From positions 496,001 through 560,000 of the forward strand of contig NZ_BMCS01000003.1 of the NCBI RefSeq assembly GCF_014635305.1: a stretch of 64,000 nt of DNA. Reading direction: 5' to 3'. The translations under genes and the position numbers were made by a program. The notes beneath the pieces were generated by a model. That model was given only the letters and a program-made list of their open reading frames with translations, made no database searches and had not been told where the DNA came from. Below, piece after piece: positions 51,952 through 60,467 of this stretch (positions are counted from its first letter, which is position 1; each line of letters opens with the position of its first letter). Origin of the DNA: Williamsia phyllosphaerae (GTDB lineage: Bacteria; Actinomycetota; Actinomycetes; Mycobacteriales; Mycobacteriaceae).

Positions 51952-51984
51952 ACGCCCGGGAACACGCCTGTCGTTTCCGGGCGT
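51952..51984 (+). terminator. Terminator hairpin after the secreted-protein gene
   Basis: An 11-base arm (51952-51962) pairs with 51974-51984 with one G-U pair and an 11-base loop. It is 26 nt after the stop codon. Confidence 0.65.
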
Positions 51985-52046
51985 TGAATGGTGACACGGC
52001 GTGCCCGACCGGCACGCACCACGTCGAAAGGATGTGCACCGCACTC

Positions 52047-52586
52047 ATGTCGAGCTACAACCCGTACGACGCACTGCCGGATCTGCCCTCGTTCACCGTC
52101 ACATCGGAGAGCTTCGCCGACGGTGAAGCCCTGAAGAAGCCGCAGGTCAGCGGTATCATGGGGGCCGGCGGCGAGGATTCGTCTCCCCAGGTCAGCTGGT
52201 CAGGCTTCCCCGCCGAGACCAAGAGTTTCGCGGTCACCGTGTACGACCCCGATGCCCCCACGGCGTCCGGCTTCTGGCATTGGGCCGTCGCCGACATCCC
52301 GGTCTCGACGACGTCGTTGCCCGAGGGGGCAGGTGACGAGAGCGGGAGCGCGCTCCCGTCGGGAGCGGTCACGTTGGCCGGCGACGCCTCGGCCAAGCGG
52401 TTCATCGGTGCCGCGCCTCCGCCCGGGCACGGACCCCACCGGTACTTTTTGGTGGTGCACGCCGTGGACGTCGAGACCCTGGAACTGCCCGACGGCGCGA
52501 CACCGGCGTTCCTCGGTTTCAACCTGTTCAGTCACGCGATCGCGCGAGCGGTGATCCACGGGACGTACGAGCAGCCCGCCGAATGA
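52047..52586 (+). CDS. YbhB/YbcL-type PEBP family protein (Rv2140c-like)
   Basis: This phosphatidylethanolamine-binding-protein family member has 179 residues. The diagnostic segments are [18 protein letters not shown] at about 63-80 and [16 protein letters not shown] at about 126-141, with the ligand-site Asp and His present. Function of the bacterial family is not settled; the M. tuberculosis protein is an abundant cytosolic protein. An ATG at 52032 is also in frame, but homology begins at 52047. It is convergent with pyrD, with a large shared hairpin between them. Confidence 0.9.
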   Translation: MSSYNPYDALPDLPSFTVTSESFADGEALKKPQVSGIMGAGGEDSSPQVSWSGFPAETKSFAVTVYDPDAPTASGFWHWAVADIPVSTTSLPEGAGDESGSALPSGAVTLAGDASAKRFIGAAPPPGHGPHRYFLVVHAVDVETLELPDGATPAFLGFNLFSHAIARAVIHGTYEQPAE

Positions 52587-52598
52587 GCTGACGCATCA

Positions 52599-52647
52599 CG
52601 CGACGAACGCCGTCGGGGCCTCAGGCCCCGGCGGCGTTCTCGTCGCG
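52599..52647. terminator. Convergent terminator between the PEBP gene and pyrD
   Basis: Bases 52599-52620 pair with 52624-52647 over about 22 bp with one G-U pair and a 2-nt bulge, around a 3-base loop. The right arm extends into the last codons of pyrD, so it can serve both strands. Confidence 0.75.
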
Positions 52648-53790
52648 ATGAGTGTGTTCAGAGCCGACCGCAGCCGCCAGGGAAGCGAAGCCGCCGGCAC
52701 GCAACCGGTCGGCGATGCCGTCGTGGATGTCCTTGATCCACATGGGGCCGCCGTAGATGAAGCCGGTGTAACCCTGGATCAGCGACGCGCCCGCGCAGAT
52801 ACGCTCCCACGCCTGCTCGGGGGTCTCGATCCCGCCGACCGAGATGAGCTCGAGTCGGCCGCCCACGCGTCGGTACAACCGGCGCAACACCTCGAGGGAC
52901 CGGTCCGCCAACGGCGCGCCGGACAGACCGCCCGCGCCGATGTCGCGGATGGTCGAATCATCGGTGCGCAGTCCGTCGCGACCGATGGTCGTGTTCGTGC
53001 AGACGATCCCGGCCAGCCCGAGCTCGACGGCCAGATCCGCGATGTCGTCGATGTCGGGGTCGCTGAGGTCTGGGGCGATCTTGACCAGTACCGGCGTGGT
53101 GGTGGCCCCGATGACGGCCGACAGCAGGGGGCGCAGGGAGGCGACGGCCTGCAGGTCCCGCAGGCCCGGGGTGTTCGGTGAGCTGACGTTGACCACGACG
53201 AGATCCGACAGCGGACCGAGCAACCGCGCGCTGATCAGGTAGTCGGCGACCGCGTCGGCGGGCTCGACGAGCTTCGTCTTGCCGATGTTGGCCGCCACCG
53301 GTACCGACCGGGAATCCCGTCGGCGCCCGGCCAGTCGCCGGGCCGCGGCGGACGCGCCGTGGTTGTTGAACCCCATCCGGTTGATCAGCGCGCGGTCGGC
53401 GGGCAGTCGGAACAGCCGCGGCGTGGGGTTCCCGGGCTGAGCCACCCCCGTGACCGTGCCGATCTCGGCGAACCCGAATCCGAGTGACCCCCAGGCGTTC
53501 ACGGCCTCGGCGTTCTTGTCGAAACCGGCCGCCAGTCCCATCGGGGCGGGAAAGTCGATGCCGAAGACCGTGGTCCGCAGGATGGGGTCGTGGCGGGCGA
53601 ACAACCGCGCGGACAGCGTCGTCACGACGCGGGTCGAACCGACCGTGGCCAGGGCCCGCGAGACGAGGGTGTGGATCCGCTCCGCGGGCAGCAGGAACAT
53701 CGCACGCAGGAGGACGGGGTACAGGATCCGGTTGACGGGGCGCAGCAGCGAGCCGGATCGTGCTGACCTCACCGGGGGAGCATCGCTCAC
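52621..53790 (-). CDS. pyrD: Dihydroorotate dehydrogenase (quinone), class 2
   Basis: This membrane-associated FMN enzyme oxidises dihydroorotate to orotate in pyrimidine synthesis, passing electrons to quinone. It has 389 residues. The N-terminal helices (about 16-45) that form the quinone tunnel are present, marking class 2. The FMN contacts are [11 protein letters not shown] and the catalytic Ser is in [30 protein letters not shown] and the YTGFIYGGP end are also typical. The GTG at 53790 overlaps the stop of the preceding gene (GTGA). Order matches Rv2139. Confidence 0.95.
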   Translation of the reverse strand: MSDAPPVRSARSGSLLRPVNRILYPVLLRAMFLLPAERIHTLVSRALATVGSTRVVTTLSARLFARHDPILRTTVFGIDFPAPMGLAAGFDKNAEAVNAWGSLGFGFAEIGTVTGVAQPGNPTPRLFRLPADRALINRMGFNNHGASAAARRLAGRRRDSRSVPVAANIGKTKLVEPADAVADYLISARLLGPLSDLVVVNVSSPNTPGLRDLQAVASLRPLLSAVIGATTTPVLVKIAPDLSDPDIDDIADLAVELGLAGIVCTNTTIGRDGLRTDDSTIRDIGAGGLSGAPLADRSLEVLRRLYRRVGGRLELISVGGIETPEQAWERICAGASLIQGYTGFIYGGPMWIKDIHDGIADRLRAGGFASLAAAVGSEHTHRDENAAGA

Positions 53791-54062
53791 CGGTCGACCT
53801 CGGCGCTGTTGCGTTCGGCTCGTGTCTTCTTGCGTTTGAGCAGCACCTTGCGGGTGCCGTCGGAGTAGAGCCGGACGCGGGAGATCTCCCAGCCGCCGAA
53901 CTCGGCCTCGATCGACAGCCGCATCGATGCGGTCACCCGGGTGACGTCCGGGGGCAGCCGGAGCGGGGTGTACTCGTAGTCGTCGCTGCCGGCCGTTGTC
54001 CACTCGCGGGGGAACCCGGGGCCGCGACCACCTGCTGTCGTGCGTCGCATGTCGCCTCCCAT
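53787..54062 (-). CDS. DUF5703 family protein (Rv2137c-like)
   Basis: This small soluble protein has 91 residues from ATG 54062 or 87 from ATG 54050; both have G-rich sites upstream (GAGG and GGGAGG). It has the conserved [20 protein letters not shown] segment at about residues 29-48 and a basic C-terminus ([11 protein letters not shown]). The family is actinobacterial and of unknown function. Its stop overlaps the pyrD start, so pyrD translation is coupled to it. It follows the lipoprotein gene on the same strand by 11 nt. Confidence 0.75.
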   Translation of the reverse strand: MGGDMRRTTAGGRGPGFPREWTTAGSDDYEYTPLRLPPDVTRVTASMRLSIEAEFGGWEISRVRLYSDGTRKVLLKRKKTRAERNSAEVDR

Positions 54063-54073
54063 GGTCGTTGTCC

Positions 54074-55123
54074 TCACCGGATGATCTGGAGCCCCTCGCC
54101 GCGGGCGGAGAGCAGGTAGACGGTGCCGGTGGCGCTGTCGACCGCCAGCGAGTCCACCTGACCCACAGTGGCCAACCGTCGACGCTCCACCGGAATTCCG
54201 GTGGACAGATCGTAGGCCACGACCTGGTTGTTCCCGGTGGTCGCGACCCACGCCAGGTTCTTCGTGTCGTCGTAGCCTACGGCGTACGGGCCCGCCGCCA
54301 CCGGATAGCGGAACTTCGCCACCAGTGGGTTCCCGTCGAATCCGAGGAACTCGTTGCCACGGGTGTCGGTGGTCAGGAACCGACCGTAGTGATCGACGGT
54401 GATGCTGGTCGCGCCGTCTCCGGCACGGAGTGCGGCCCCGAGCGACCCGTCGGTGACGTCGACCGTCGTGACCGACGACTGCGCCCGGTCCAGGGCCACC
54501 ACCTGGCCGTCCCCGCGATCGGGGTCCGCCGAGGCCACCGCGATGCCGTCGACGCGGACGAATCCGGTGATGGTCCGCTCGATCGTGCCGTCGGCGCGGA
54601 CCCGCAGGATCGACCCCGAGCCCGTCCCGACGAGCAGCGAGCCGTCGGTGAATTTCGCCAGGCTCAGCGGGTCGGGGGCCGGGATGCTCTGTTTCGACAC
54701 CGCCCCGGTCCTCGTGTTCACCCGCACCACCGCATCGGGGGCGATCGCCGCGACAGCACCGTCGCCGACGGTCGCGATCGCGGTCACGGCCGTGGGCAAC
54801 GTCACCCGACGCGGCGCCGGGTCCGCACCGGTTCCCGCGGTCGAGTAGATCTCCAGCGAGGCGCGATCGGCCCCGAGGACGGCGAGCGTCGAGGTCGACG
54901 GGTCGAGCGCCATCGACTGCGACGCCGGTGCGGGGATGACGGTCCCCGCGGCCGCGGCCGCGGTGGGAGGCGCGCTGATCGGCGTCTGAGGTGTGGTGGT
55001 GGGGACATTCGGGCTGCCCGACGAGCTGTTGCCGCAGGCGCCGACGGTCGAGATCACGAGCGCGCTCAGTGCGACGGCGAGGGCGGTCGAGGTGCGACGC
55101 GGCAGTACGGGCATGCGGTCCAT
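54074..55123 (-). CDS. lppL: Lipoprotein with beta-propeller-like repeats (LppL-like)
   Basis: From ATG 55123 this is a 349-residue lipoprotein. A signal peptide ends in a lipobox STVGAC with the lipid-modified Cys at about residue 29. A short Ser/Pro/Thr/Ala-rich linker follows, then a set of about six repeated strand patterns (such as [21 protein letters not shown]-like and [10 protein letters not shown]) as in NHL or YVTN beta-propellers. It matches Rv2138 in order and type. It is outside the membrane by inference. It forms an operon with the DUF5703 gene and pyrD. Confidence 0.82.
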   Translation of the reverse strand: MDRMPVLPRRTSTALAVALSALVISTVGACGNSSSGSPNVPTTTPQTPISAPPTAAAAAGTVIPAPASQSMALDPSTSTLAVLGADRASLEIYSTAGTGADPAPRRVTLPTAVTAIATVGDGAVAAIAPDAVVRVNTRTGAVSKQSIPAPDPLSLAKFTDGSLLVGTGSGSILRVRADGTIERTITGFVRVDGIAVASADPDRGDGQVVALDRAQSSVTTVDVTDGSLGAALRAGDGATSITVDHYGRFLTTDTRGNEFLGFDGNPLVAKFRYPVAAGPYAVGYDDTKNLAWVATTGNNQVVAYDLSTGIPVERRRLATVGQVDSLAVDSATGTVYLLSARGEGLQIIR

Positions 55124-55191
55124 AGTGCTGCACGCGCGCACCCACATCCGATCGCACCCGCGCGAGGGCGTGCCCCGCCCGTGCCCTGCCG

Positions 55192-55205
55192 TAGTGTCTG
55201 ACGCC
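55192..55205 (+). promoter_or_regulatory. Leaderless promoter of uppP
   Basis: TAGTGT (55192-55197) is 8 nt before the GTG at 55206, with no Shine-Dalgarno sequence. Confidence 0.55.
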
Positions 55206-56048
55206 GTGACTGATGCGATGACGTGGACCCAGACTGTCGTGCTCGGGGCAGTGCAGGGACTGACCGAGTTCCTGCCGGTCTCGTCGTCGGGGCACCTCCG
55301 GATCGTGTCCGGGGTGTTCTTCGGTGACGACGCGGGCGCATCGTTCACCGCGGTCACCCAGCTCGGCACCGAGGCGGCCGTCCTCATCTACTTCCTGCGC
55401 GACATCATCCGCATCGTCGGCGCGTGGTTCCGCGGACTGTTCTCCGCCGACGAGCGCGGTCTCGACTACCGCATCGGGTGGTACGTGATCTTCGCCACCA
55501 TCCCGATCGGTCTGCTCGGATTCGTGTTCAAGGACCAGATCCGCACCGGCGCGCGCAATCTGTGGCTCATCGCAACCATGCTGATCGTCTTCTCGCTCGT
55601 GATCTTCCTGGCCGAGCGGTACGGCACCCGGAAACGTCCCATCGAGCAGCTGACGCTGCGTGACGGTGTCACGATGGGCCTCGCGCAGTGCCTCGCCCTG
55701 GTCCCCGGGGTGTCCCGTTCGGGCGCGACCGCCAGCGCCGGGTTGTTCCTCGGTCTGCAACGCGAGGCGGCGGTGCGGTTCTCCTTCCTGTTGGCGATCC
55801 CTGCGGTGACCGCCTCGGGGTTGTTCAGCCTGCCGGACGCGTTCTCTCCCAGCGGCGAGGGACTCGAGGCGAGTGGCGTGCAACTGCTGGTCGCGACGCT
55901 CATCGCGTTCGTCATCGGCTACGCCTCGATCGCCTGGTTGCTGCGTTTCGTGGCCAAGCACTCGTTGAACTGGTTTGTCGGATATCGGGTCGTCGTCGGC
56001 CTGATCGTCCTCGGACTGCTGGCGGGCGGGGTGGTCAGCGCGACCTGA
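55206..56048 (+). CDS. uppP: Undecaprenyl-diphosphatase UppP (BacA)
   Basis: UppP recycles the lipid carrier of wall synthesis by removing a phosphate from undecaprenyl (or decaprenyl) diphosphate. It has 280 residues and about eight membrane helices. Both signature motifs are present: [11 protein letters not shown] at about 19-29 and PGVSRSGAT at about 168-176, the BacA active site. The GTG at 55206 is supported by an upstream TAGTGT box; an ATG at 55218 is possible. It starts a rightward group with the phosphoglycerate-mutase-like, DUF3090 and kinase-like genes, as in Rv2136c-Rv2133c. Confidence 0.95.
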   Translation: MTDAMTWTQTVVLGAVQGLTEFLPVSSSGHLRIVSGVFFGDDAGASFTAVTQLGTEAAVLIYFLRDIIRIVGAWFRGLFSADERGLDYRIGWYVIFATIPIGLLGFVFKDQIRTGARNLWLIATMLIVFSLVIFLAERYGTRKRPIEQLTLRDGVTMGLAQCLALVPGVSRSGATASAGLFLGLQREAAVRFSFLLAIPAVTASGLFSLPDAFSPSGEGLEASGVQLLVATLIAFVIGYASIAWLLRFVAKHSLNWFVGYRVVVGLIVLGLLAGGVVSAT

Positions 56049-56067
56049 TCGCCCCCGAGCGGACGCA

Positions 56068-56079
56068 TAAGGTGAACGT
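56068..56079 (+). promoter_or_regulatory. Leaderless promoter of the histidine phosphatase gene
   Basis: TAAGGT (56068-56073) is 6 nt before the GTG at 56080. Confidence 0.5.
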
Positions 56080-56817
56080 GTGACTGTCATCCTGCTCCGC
56101 CACGGACGCTCGACCGCGAACACCTCGGGCGTGCTCGCCGGTCGCAGCATCGGGGTCGACCTCGACGACACCGGGCGTACGCAGGCACAGTCCCTGATCG
56201 ACCGACTGTCCGAGGTCGCGACATTGGCCGCCGTGGTCCGCTCACCGCTGCAACGCTGCGAGCAGACCGTCGCGCCGCTGGTCGCCGACCGCGGACTCAC
56301 CGAGATCGTCGACGACCGCCTCGTCGAGGTGGACTACGGGCAGTGGACCGGTCGCCCGATCAAGGACCTGCTGGGTGAGGACATGTGGAAGACGGTGCAG
56401 CAGCAACCGTCCGCCGCGATCTTCCCCGACGGTGAGGGCCTGGCCCACGTGCAGAGTCGCGCCGTGGCCGCCATCCGCGAACTCGACGCCGTGTACGGCG
56501 GGCCGGACGGCAGTGGTGTCTGGGTGGCCTGCTCGCACGGCGACGTCATCAAATCGATCCTCGCCGACGCCATGGGAATGCACCTGGACTCGTTCCAGCG
56601 GATAGTGGTGGAACCCGCCTCGATCAGCATCATCAGGTACAGCCCGTCCCGGCCGTACGTGCACACGGTGAACTCGACGGGTGTGAAGCCGTCCTTCCCC
56701 GCCCCACCGCCCCCGACCACGGACGCCTCGGCGGATCAGGGCTCGTCCGACGACGCGGTCATCGGCGGGTCGACCGGGGCGCCCGCCGCACCGACGGGCG
56801 GACACGCACCGCACTGA
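56080..56817 (+). CDS. Histidine phosphatase family protein (Rv2135c-like)
   Basis: This 245-residue protein belongs to the phosphoglycerate-mutase/histidine-phosphatase superfamily. The catalytic motif LLRHGRST is at 5-12 and the second His is in ACSHGDVIK. VDYGQWTGR supports the superfamily too. The C-terminal 40 residues are a Pro/Thr/Ser/Gly-rich tail absent from typical members. It may act as an acid phosphatase; the target is unknown. In M. tuberculosis it follows uppP in the same order. Confidence 0.88.
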   Translation: MTVILLRHGRSTANTSGVLAGRSIGVDLDDTGRTQAQSLIDRLSEVATLAAVVRSPLQRCEQTVAPLVADRGLTEIVDDRLVEVDYGQWTGRPIKDLLGEDMWKTVQQQPSAAIFPDGEGLAHVQSRAVAAIRELDAVYGGPDGSGVWVACSHGDVIKSILADAMGMHLDSFQRIVVEPASISIIRYSPSRPYVHTVNSTGVKPSFPAPPPPTTDASADQGSSDDAVIGGSTGAPAAPTGGHAPH

Positions 56818-56880
56818 CCACACCGGTCGGGTCTTTCGACCCATCGGGCAGTATTGAGACAACAGCTTGGAGGAGGTGCC

Positions 56881-57564
56881 ATGCCCAGAGCGATACACGT
56901 GTTCCGCAGCCCGGATCGATTCGTCGCGGGGACCGTCGGCGCACCCGGCGACCGGACGTTCTATCTGCAGGCCACCCATGAGGCCCGCATCGTCAGCGTG
57001 ATGTTGGAGAAGCAGCAGGTCCAGATCCTGGCCGACCGCATCGGCGCGCTGCTCGAGGAGATCCACCGCCGGTTCGGCACGCCGTTGCCGCCGGAGACCG
57101 ATCGGGTCGAGGATCTCAGCCCGTTGCAGATGCCGGTCGACGCCGAGTTCCGGGTCGGGACCATGGGGTTGGGCTGGGACGCCGAGGCCGAGGCCGTCGT
57201 GGTGGAGCTGTTGGCCATCACCGAGGGCGAGTTCGACGAGAGCGTCGTCCTCGACGACACCGACGAGGGCCCCGACGCGGTGCGCGTCTTCCTGAGCACC
57301 GCGGCCGCACGGGAGTTCGCCGCCCGGTCGACCCGTGTCATCTCCGCGGGCCGTGAGCCGTGTCCGCTGTGCGCCGAACCGCTCGATCCGGCGGGCCACG
57401 TGTGTGTGCGCACCAACGGCTACAAGCGCGACGTCGCGATCGACAAGTCCATCGAGTTCGTCGACCCGATCGTCTTCGACGACCCCACGCTGCGCGCCGC
57501 GTTGGAGGACGCCGAGGACGACGACCCCTCCGACGACGACGATCCCGACTCCGATCGGTCCTGA
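56881..57564 (+). CDS. DUF3090 family protein (Rv2134c-like)
   Basis: This 227-residue soluble protein matches the DUF3090 family. It begins with the IHVFRSPDRFVAGTVGAPGD pattern; later there is a FYLQATHEARIVSVMLEKQQ stretch and a CPLCAEPLDPAGHVCVR segment (about 160-176) with three cysteines and a histidine that looks like a metal site. The C-terminus is strongly acidic. The function is unknown, but it is always next to the SCO1664-type kinase gene. The ATG at 56881 has GGAGG 4 nt upstream. Confidence 0.85.
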   Translation: MPRAIHVFRSPDRFVAGTVGAPGDRTFYLQATHEARIVSVMLEKQQVQILADRIGALLEEIHRRFGTPLPPETDRVEDLSPLQMPVDAEFRVGTMGLGWDAEAEAVVVELLAITEGEFDESVVLDDTDEGPDAVRVFLSTAAAREFAARSTRVISAGREPCPLCAEPLDPAGHVCVRTNGYKRDVAIDKSIEFVDPIVFDDPTLRAALEDAEDDDPSDDDDPDSDRS

Positions 57565-57568
57565 CCCG

Positions 57569-58423
57569 ATGCCGCCCAGCGCTTCCGCGTCGGAGTCGCC
57601 CGAACCCGGGCGGGCTGTGGAGGTCGCGGAGATCCTGAGCGCCGGGGAACTCGAGCTCATCGGTCAGGTCCGCGGCGCGAGCAACGCCACGCTGGTCTGC
57701 GAGGCCGTCCTCGGTGACGACACCGTCCGCTGCGTCTACAAGCCGGTCCGCGGTGAGCAACCCCTGTGGGACTTCCCGGACGGCACCCTCGCCGGTCGCG
57801 AGATCTCGTCGTTCCTGGTCTCCGATGCGCTCGGATGGTCGGTCATCCCGGTCACGGTGCTGCGTGACGGTCAGTTCGGTCCGGGCATGGTGCAGCGTTG
57901 GATCGACACGCCCGAACCGAGCGACAGCGTCCCCGAGCACCTCGACCTCGTCGACCTCTGTCCCAGTGGCGCCATCCCGGACAACTTTCGCCGGATCATC
58001 GACGCGTACGACGCGCTCGGCGAAGAGGTGACACTGGTGCACGCCGACGACCCCCGCCTGCAGCGGATGGCGGTGCTCGACCTGCTGATCAACAACGCCG
58101 ACCGCAAGGGCGGACACGTCCTGGAGGGCTGCGACGGCGAGGTGTACGGCGTCGACCACGGGATCTGCATGCACACCGAGGACAAGCTGCGCACCGTCCT
58201 GTGGGGGTGGGCCGGGGAGGCCATCCCCGCGCACCTCGTCGCCGACATCGACACCCTGCTGAGCACCCTGACCACGCCCACCTCGGTGCTGTCGGAGACG
58301 TTGCCGTCGCTGATCACGCCCGCGGAGATCGTCGCACTGCACGATCGGGCGCGCGACCTGGTCCGCAAGCCGGTCATGCCGACACCCGCGCGGTCGCGGC
58401 CGATACCGTGGCCGGCCTTCTAG
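57569..58423 (+). CDS. SCO1664 family protein (PI3/4-kinase-like fold)
   Basis: This 284-residue protein belongs to the SCO1664 family (Rv2133c), whose sequence resembles the catalytic core of phosphatidylinositol 3/4-kinases. A VYKPVRGE segment carries the likely ATP-binding Lys, the [11 protein letters not shown] motif resembles the catalytic loop (D-x-x-x-x-N form) and [10 protein letters not shown] the metal-binding Asp. Substrate unknown. It starts 4 nt after the DUF3090 stop, so the two are a unit. It precedes mshC, as in M. tuberculosis (there cysQ lies between; here it does not). Confidence 0.82.
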   Translation: MPPSASASESPEPGRAVEVAEILSAGELELIGQVRGASNATLVCEAVLGDDTVRCVYKPVRGEQPLWDFPDGTLAGREISSFLVSDALGWSVIPVTVLRDGQFGPGMVQRWIDTPEPSDSVPEHLDLVDLCPSGAIPDNFRRIIDAYDALGEEVTLVHADDPRLQRMAVLDLLINNADRKGGHVLEGCDGEVYGVDHGICMHTEDKLRTVLWGWAGEAIPAHLVADIDTLLSTLTTPTSVLSETLPSLITPAEIVALHDRARDLVRKPVMPTPARSRPIPWPAF

Positions 58424-58499
58424 ACCCGACCCGTTCGGGGACGTCGCAGGTGAGGGGGCGGATGCTCGCCCCCGACCACCTCGCCCATATGGTGGACCG

Positions 58500-59738
58500 A
58501 TGCAGTCGTGGTCAGATGTCGCGGTCCCTCCGCTCGCCGGGCAGGGCCCGCAACTCAGGCTCTACGACACCTCCGATCAACAGGTTCGGCCGGTCACACC
58601 CGGCCCGGTCGCGACGATGTACGTCTGCGGCATCACCCCGTACGACGCAACCCATCTGGGCCACGCCGCGACCTACGTGACGTTCGATCTGGTCAACCGG
58701 ATCTGGCGCGACCTGGGCCACGAGGTCAACTACGTGCAGAACGTCACCGACGTCGACGACCCGCTGTTCGAGCGGGCCGACCGCGACGGTATCGACTGGC
58801 GCGATCTGGGACGCCGTGAGACGCAGCTGTTCTGCGACGACATGGCGGCGCTGCGGGTGCTGCCGCCGCGCGACTACATCGGCGCCGTGGAATCGATCGA
58901 CGAGGTCGTCGAGGTCGTCGGCAAGCTCCTCGACTCCGGCGCGGCCTACATCGTCGACGACGCAACCCATCCCGACATCTACTTCCGCGCCGACGCCACC
59001 GAGCAGTTCGGCTACGAGTCGAACTACGACCGCGCGACGATGGATGAGTTCTTCGCCGAGCGCGGCGGCGACCCCGACCGGGCGGGTAAACGAGATCCGC
59101 TCGACGCCCTGATCTGGAGGGCGGCCCGCGACGGCGAACCGTCCTGGCCGTCGCCGCACGGCCCCGGACGTCCGGGATGGCACATCGAGTGCGCCGCAAT
59201 CGCTCTCAACCGCCTGGGTGCGCCGTTCGACGTACAGGGTGGTGGCAGCGACCTGATCTTCCCGCACCACGAGTTCTCGGCCGCCCACGGCGAGGCGTTG
59301 ACCGGCGAGCGCCGGTTCGCCAACCACTACGTCCACACCGGGATGATCGGCCTGGACGGCGAGAAGATGTCCAAGAGCCGGGGCAACCTGGTGTTCGTCT
59401 CGAAATTGCGGGCCGCCGGGGTCGACCCGAACGCGATCCGTCTGGCCCTGATCGCGGAGCACTACCGATCCGACCGGATGTGGACCGACACCACCCTCGA
59501 CGAGGCGAGCGCGCGTCTGGCCCGGTGGCGGGACGCGATCGGCCGCGCCACCGCTCCCGATGCCACCGACACCATCGCCCGGGTCCGTCAGCACCTGGCC
59601 GACGACCTCGACACCCCGAAAGCGATTGCCGCGCTCGATGCCTGGGCGTCGGACGCCATCGGTGGCCTGGGGTCGGCAACCGACGCCGGCGCCGACATCG
59701 CGACCGCAGTCGACAGCCTGCTCGGCATCGTCCTGTAG
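58500..59738 (+). CDS. mshC: Cysteine:1D-myo-inosityl 2-amino-2-deoxy-alpha-D-glucopyranoside ligase MshC
   Basis: MshC joins cysteine to GlcN-inositol in mycothiol synthesis. It has 412 residues and is a relative of cysteinyl-tRNA synthetase. The HIGH-type motif is HLGH (THLGHAATY) at about 53-56 and the KMSKS motif is MSKSRG at about 293-298, with zinc-ligand Cys in VCGITPYD and IECAAIA and later His. The length is typical of MshC, shorter than CysRS. It sits next to the SCO1664-family gene as in Rv2133c-Rv2130c. Mycothiol is specific to Actinobacteria. Confidence 0.95.
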   Translation: MQSWSDVAVPPLAGQGPQLRLYDTSDQQVRPVTPGPVATMYVCGITPYDATHLGHAATYVTFDLVNRIWRDLGHEVNYVQNVTDVDDPLFERADRDGIDWRDLGRRETQLFCDDMAALRVLPPRDYIGAVESIDEVVEVVGKLLDSGAAYIVDDATHPDIYFRADATEQFGYESNYDRATMDEFFAERGGDPDRAGKRDPLDALIWRAARDGEPSWPSPHGPGRPGWHIECAAIALNRLGAPFDVQGGGSDLIFPHHEFSAAHGEALTGERRFANHYVHTGMIGLDGEKMSKSRGNLVFVSKLRAAGVDPNAIRLALIAEHYRSDRMWTDTTLDEASARLARWRDAIGRATAPDATDTIARVRQHLADDLDTPKAIAALDAWASDAIGGLGSATDAGADIATAVDSLLGIVL

Positions 59739-59800
59739 ACGCTGGCCGCCCGTCCCCGACCGATCCGGTGGTGAGCGTGCCTCACGTCCGGATGCGTGGG

Positions 59801-59813
59801 TAGAGTTCCCGCT
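59801..59813 (+). promoter_or_regulatory. Leaderless promoter of the small hypothetical gene
   Basis: TAGAGT (59801-59806) is 7 nt before the GTG at 59814. Confidence 0.5.
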
Positions 59814-60122
59814 GTGGCGAACACGCAGGAGATCGAGCCCGACACCACCGACGGCGTCTGGACGGTGGTCACCCGGACGTCCACCTACCTCCTCGATTTC
59901 GAGGAGATGACCCTGCTCCGCGCTCCGGGTGTGGGCGGGAGCACCGACGACACGTGGGCGGTGAGTCAACTGCGCCGCGATTCCGAGGACATCCCCCTGC
60001 TCGGCGTGAAGTCGTGTCGGGTCGGGGAATCGGCGCAGTTCTGGGTCCGCGCCGCCGACGATCCCGATGTCCGGACCTGGCGCATCACCACCCCGGTCGT
60101 CTCGATCGAGCGGATCAGCTGA
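59814..60122 (+). CDS. Small hypothetical protein
   Basis: This 102-residue protein has no signal peptide or membrane helix. The GTG at 59814 is chosen because of the TAGAGT box upstream. It is rich in Thr, Asp and Arg with alternating strands (VWTVVTRTSTYLLDF, FWVRAADDPDVRTWRI), compatible with a small beta-barrel. I do not recognise the family. It lies between mshC and nirD and converges on nirD with 9 nt between the stops. Confidence 0.7.
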   Translation: MANTQEIEPDTTDGVWTVVTRTSTYLLDFEEMTLLRAPGVGGSTDDTWAVSQLRRDSEDIPLLGVKSCRVGESAQFWVRAADDPDVRTWRITTPVVSIERIS

Positions 60123-60131
60123 CCCGACCGG

Positions 60132-60467
60132 TCAGCTCCCGACGGCGACCTCGATGGTCCCGTCGACGACCCGGGCCGGGTACACCGGCAACGTTCCGAT
60201 CGACGGGTCGTTGCACGCACCGTCGGCGAACGAGTAGGCGTACTGGTGCAGCGGGCACATGACCTTGGTGTCGTCGCTCTGTCCGTCGGCGATCGGACCG
60301 CCGCGGTGCGGACAGACCGCGGCGGTGGCCCGCACCGTGCCGTCGCCGAGGAGGAAGACCGCGACCTGTGCACCGTCCACGGCGTAGGCGCGACCCTCAC
60401 CTCGGGTGAGGTCGGTGACCGATCCGACCGGTGTGAAGGCGACCTCGGTGGCGGCCTCGGTGGTCAT
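60132..60467 (-). CDS. nirD: Nitrite reductase small subunit NirD
   Basis: NirD is the Rieske-type subunit of assimilatory NADH-dependent nitrite reductase. It has 111 residues. The Rieske ligands are C52-x-H54 (CPHRGG) and C71-x2-H74 (CPLHQY), all present. The ATG overlaps the nirB stop as ATGA, giving coupled synthesis of the subunits in equal amounts. It is the last gene of the three-gene leftward unit. Confidence 0.94.
   Translation of the reverse strand: MTTEAATEVAFTPVGSVTDLTRGEGRAYAVDGAQVAVFLLGDGTVRATAAVCPHRGGPIADGQSDDTKVMCPLHQYAYSFADGACNDPSIGTLPVYPARVVDGTIEVAVGS

Noticed and set aside
51537-52022. 161-codon open frame on the minus strand opposite the secreted-protein gene
   Set aside because: Arg/Gly-rich shadow without a ribosome site; the plus-strand gene has a signal peptide and strong Shine-Dalgarno sequence.
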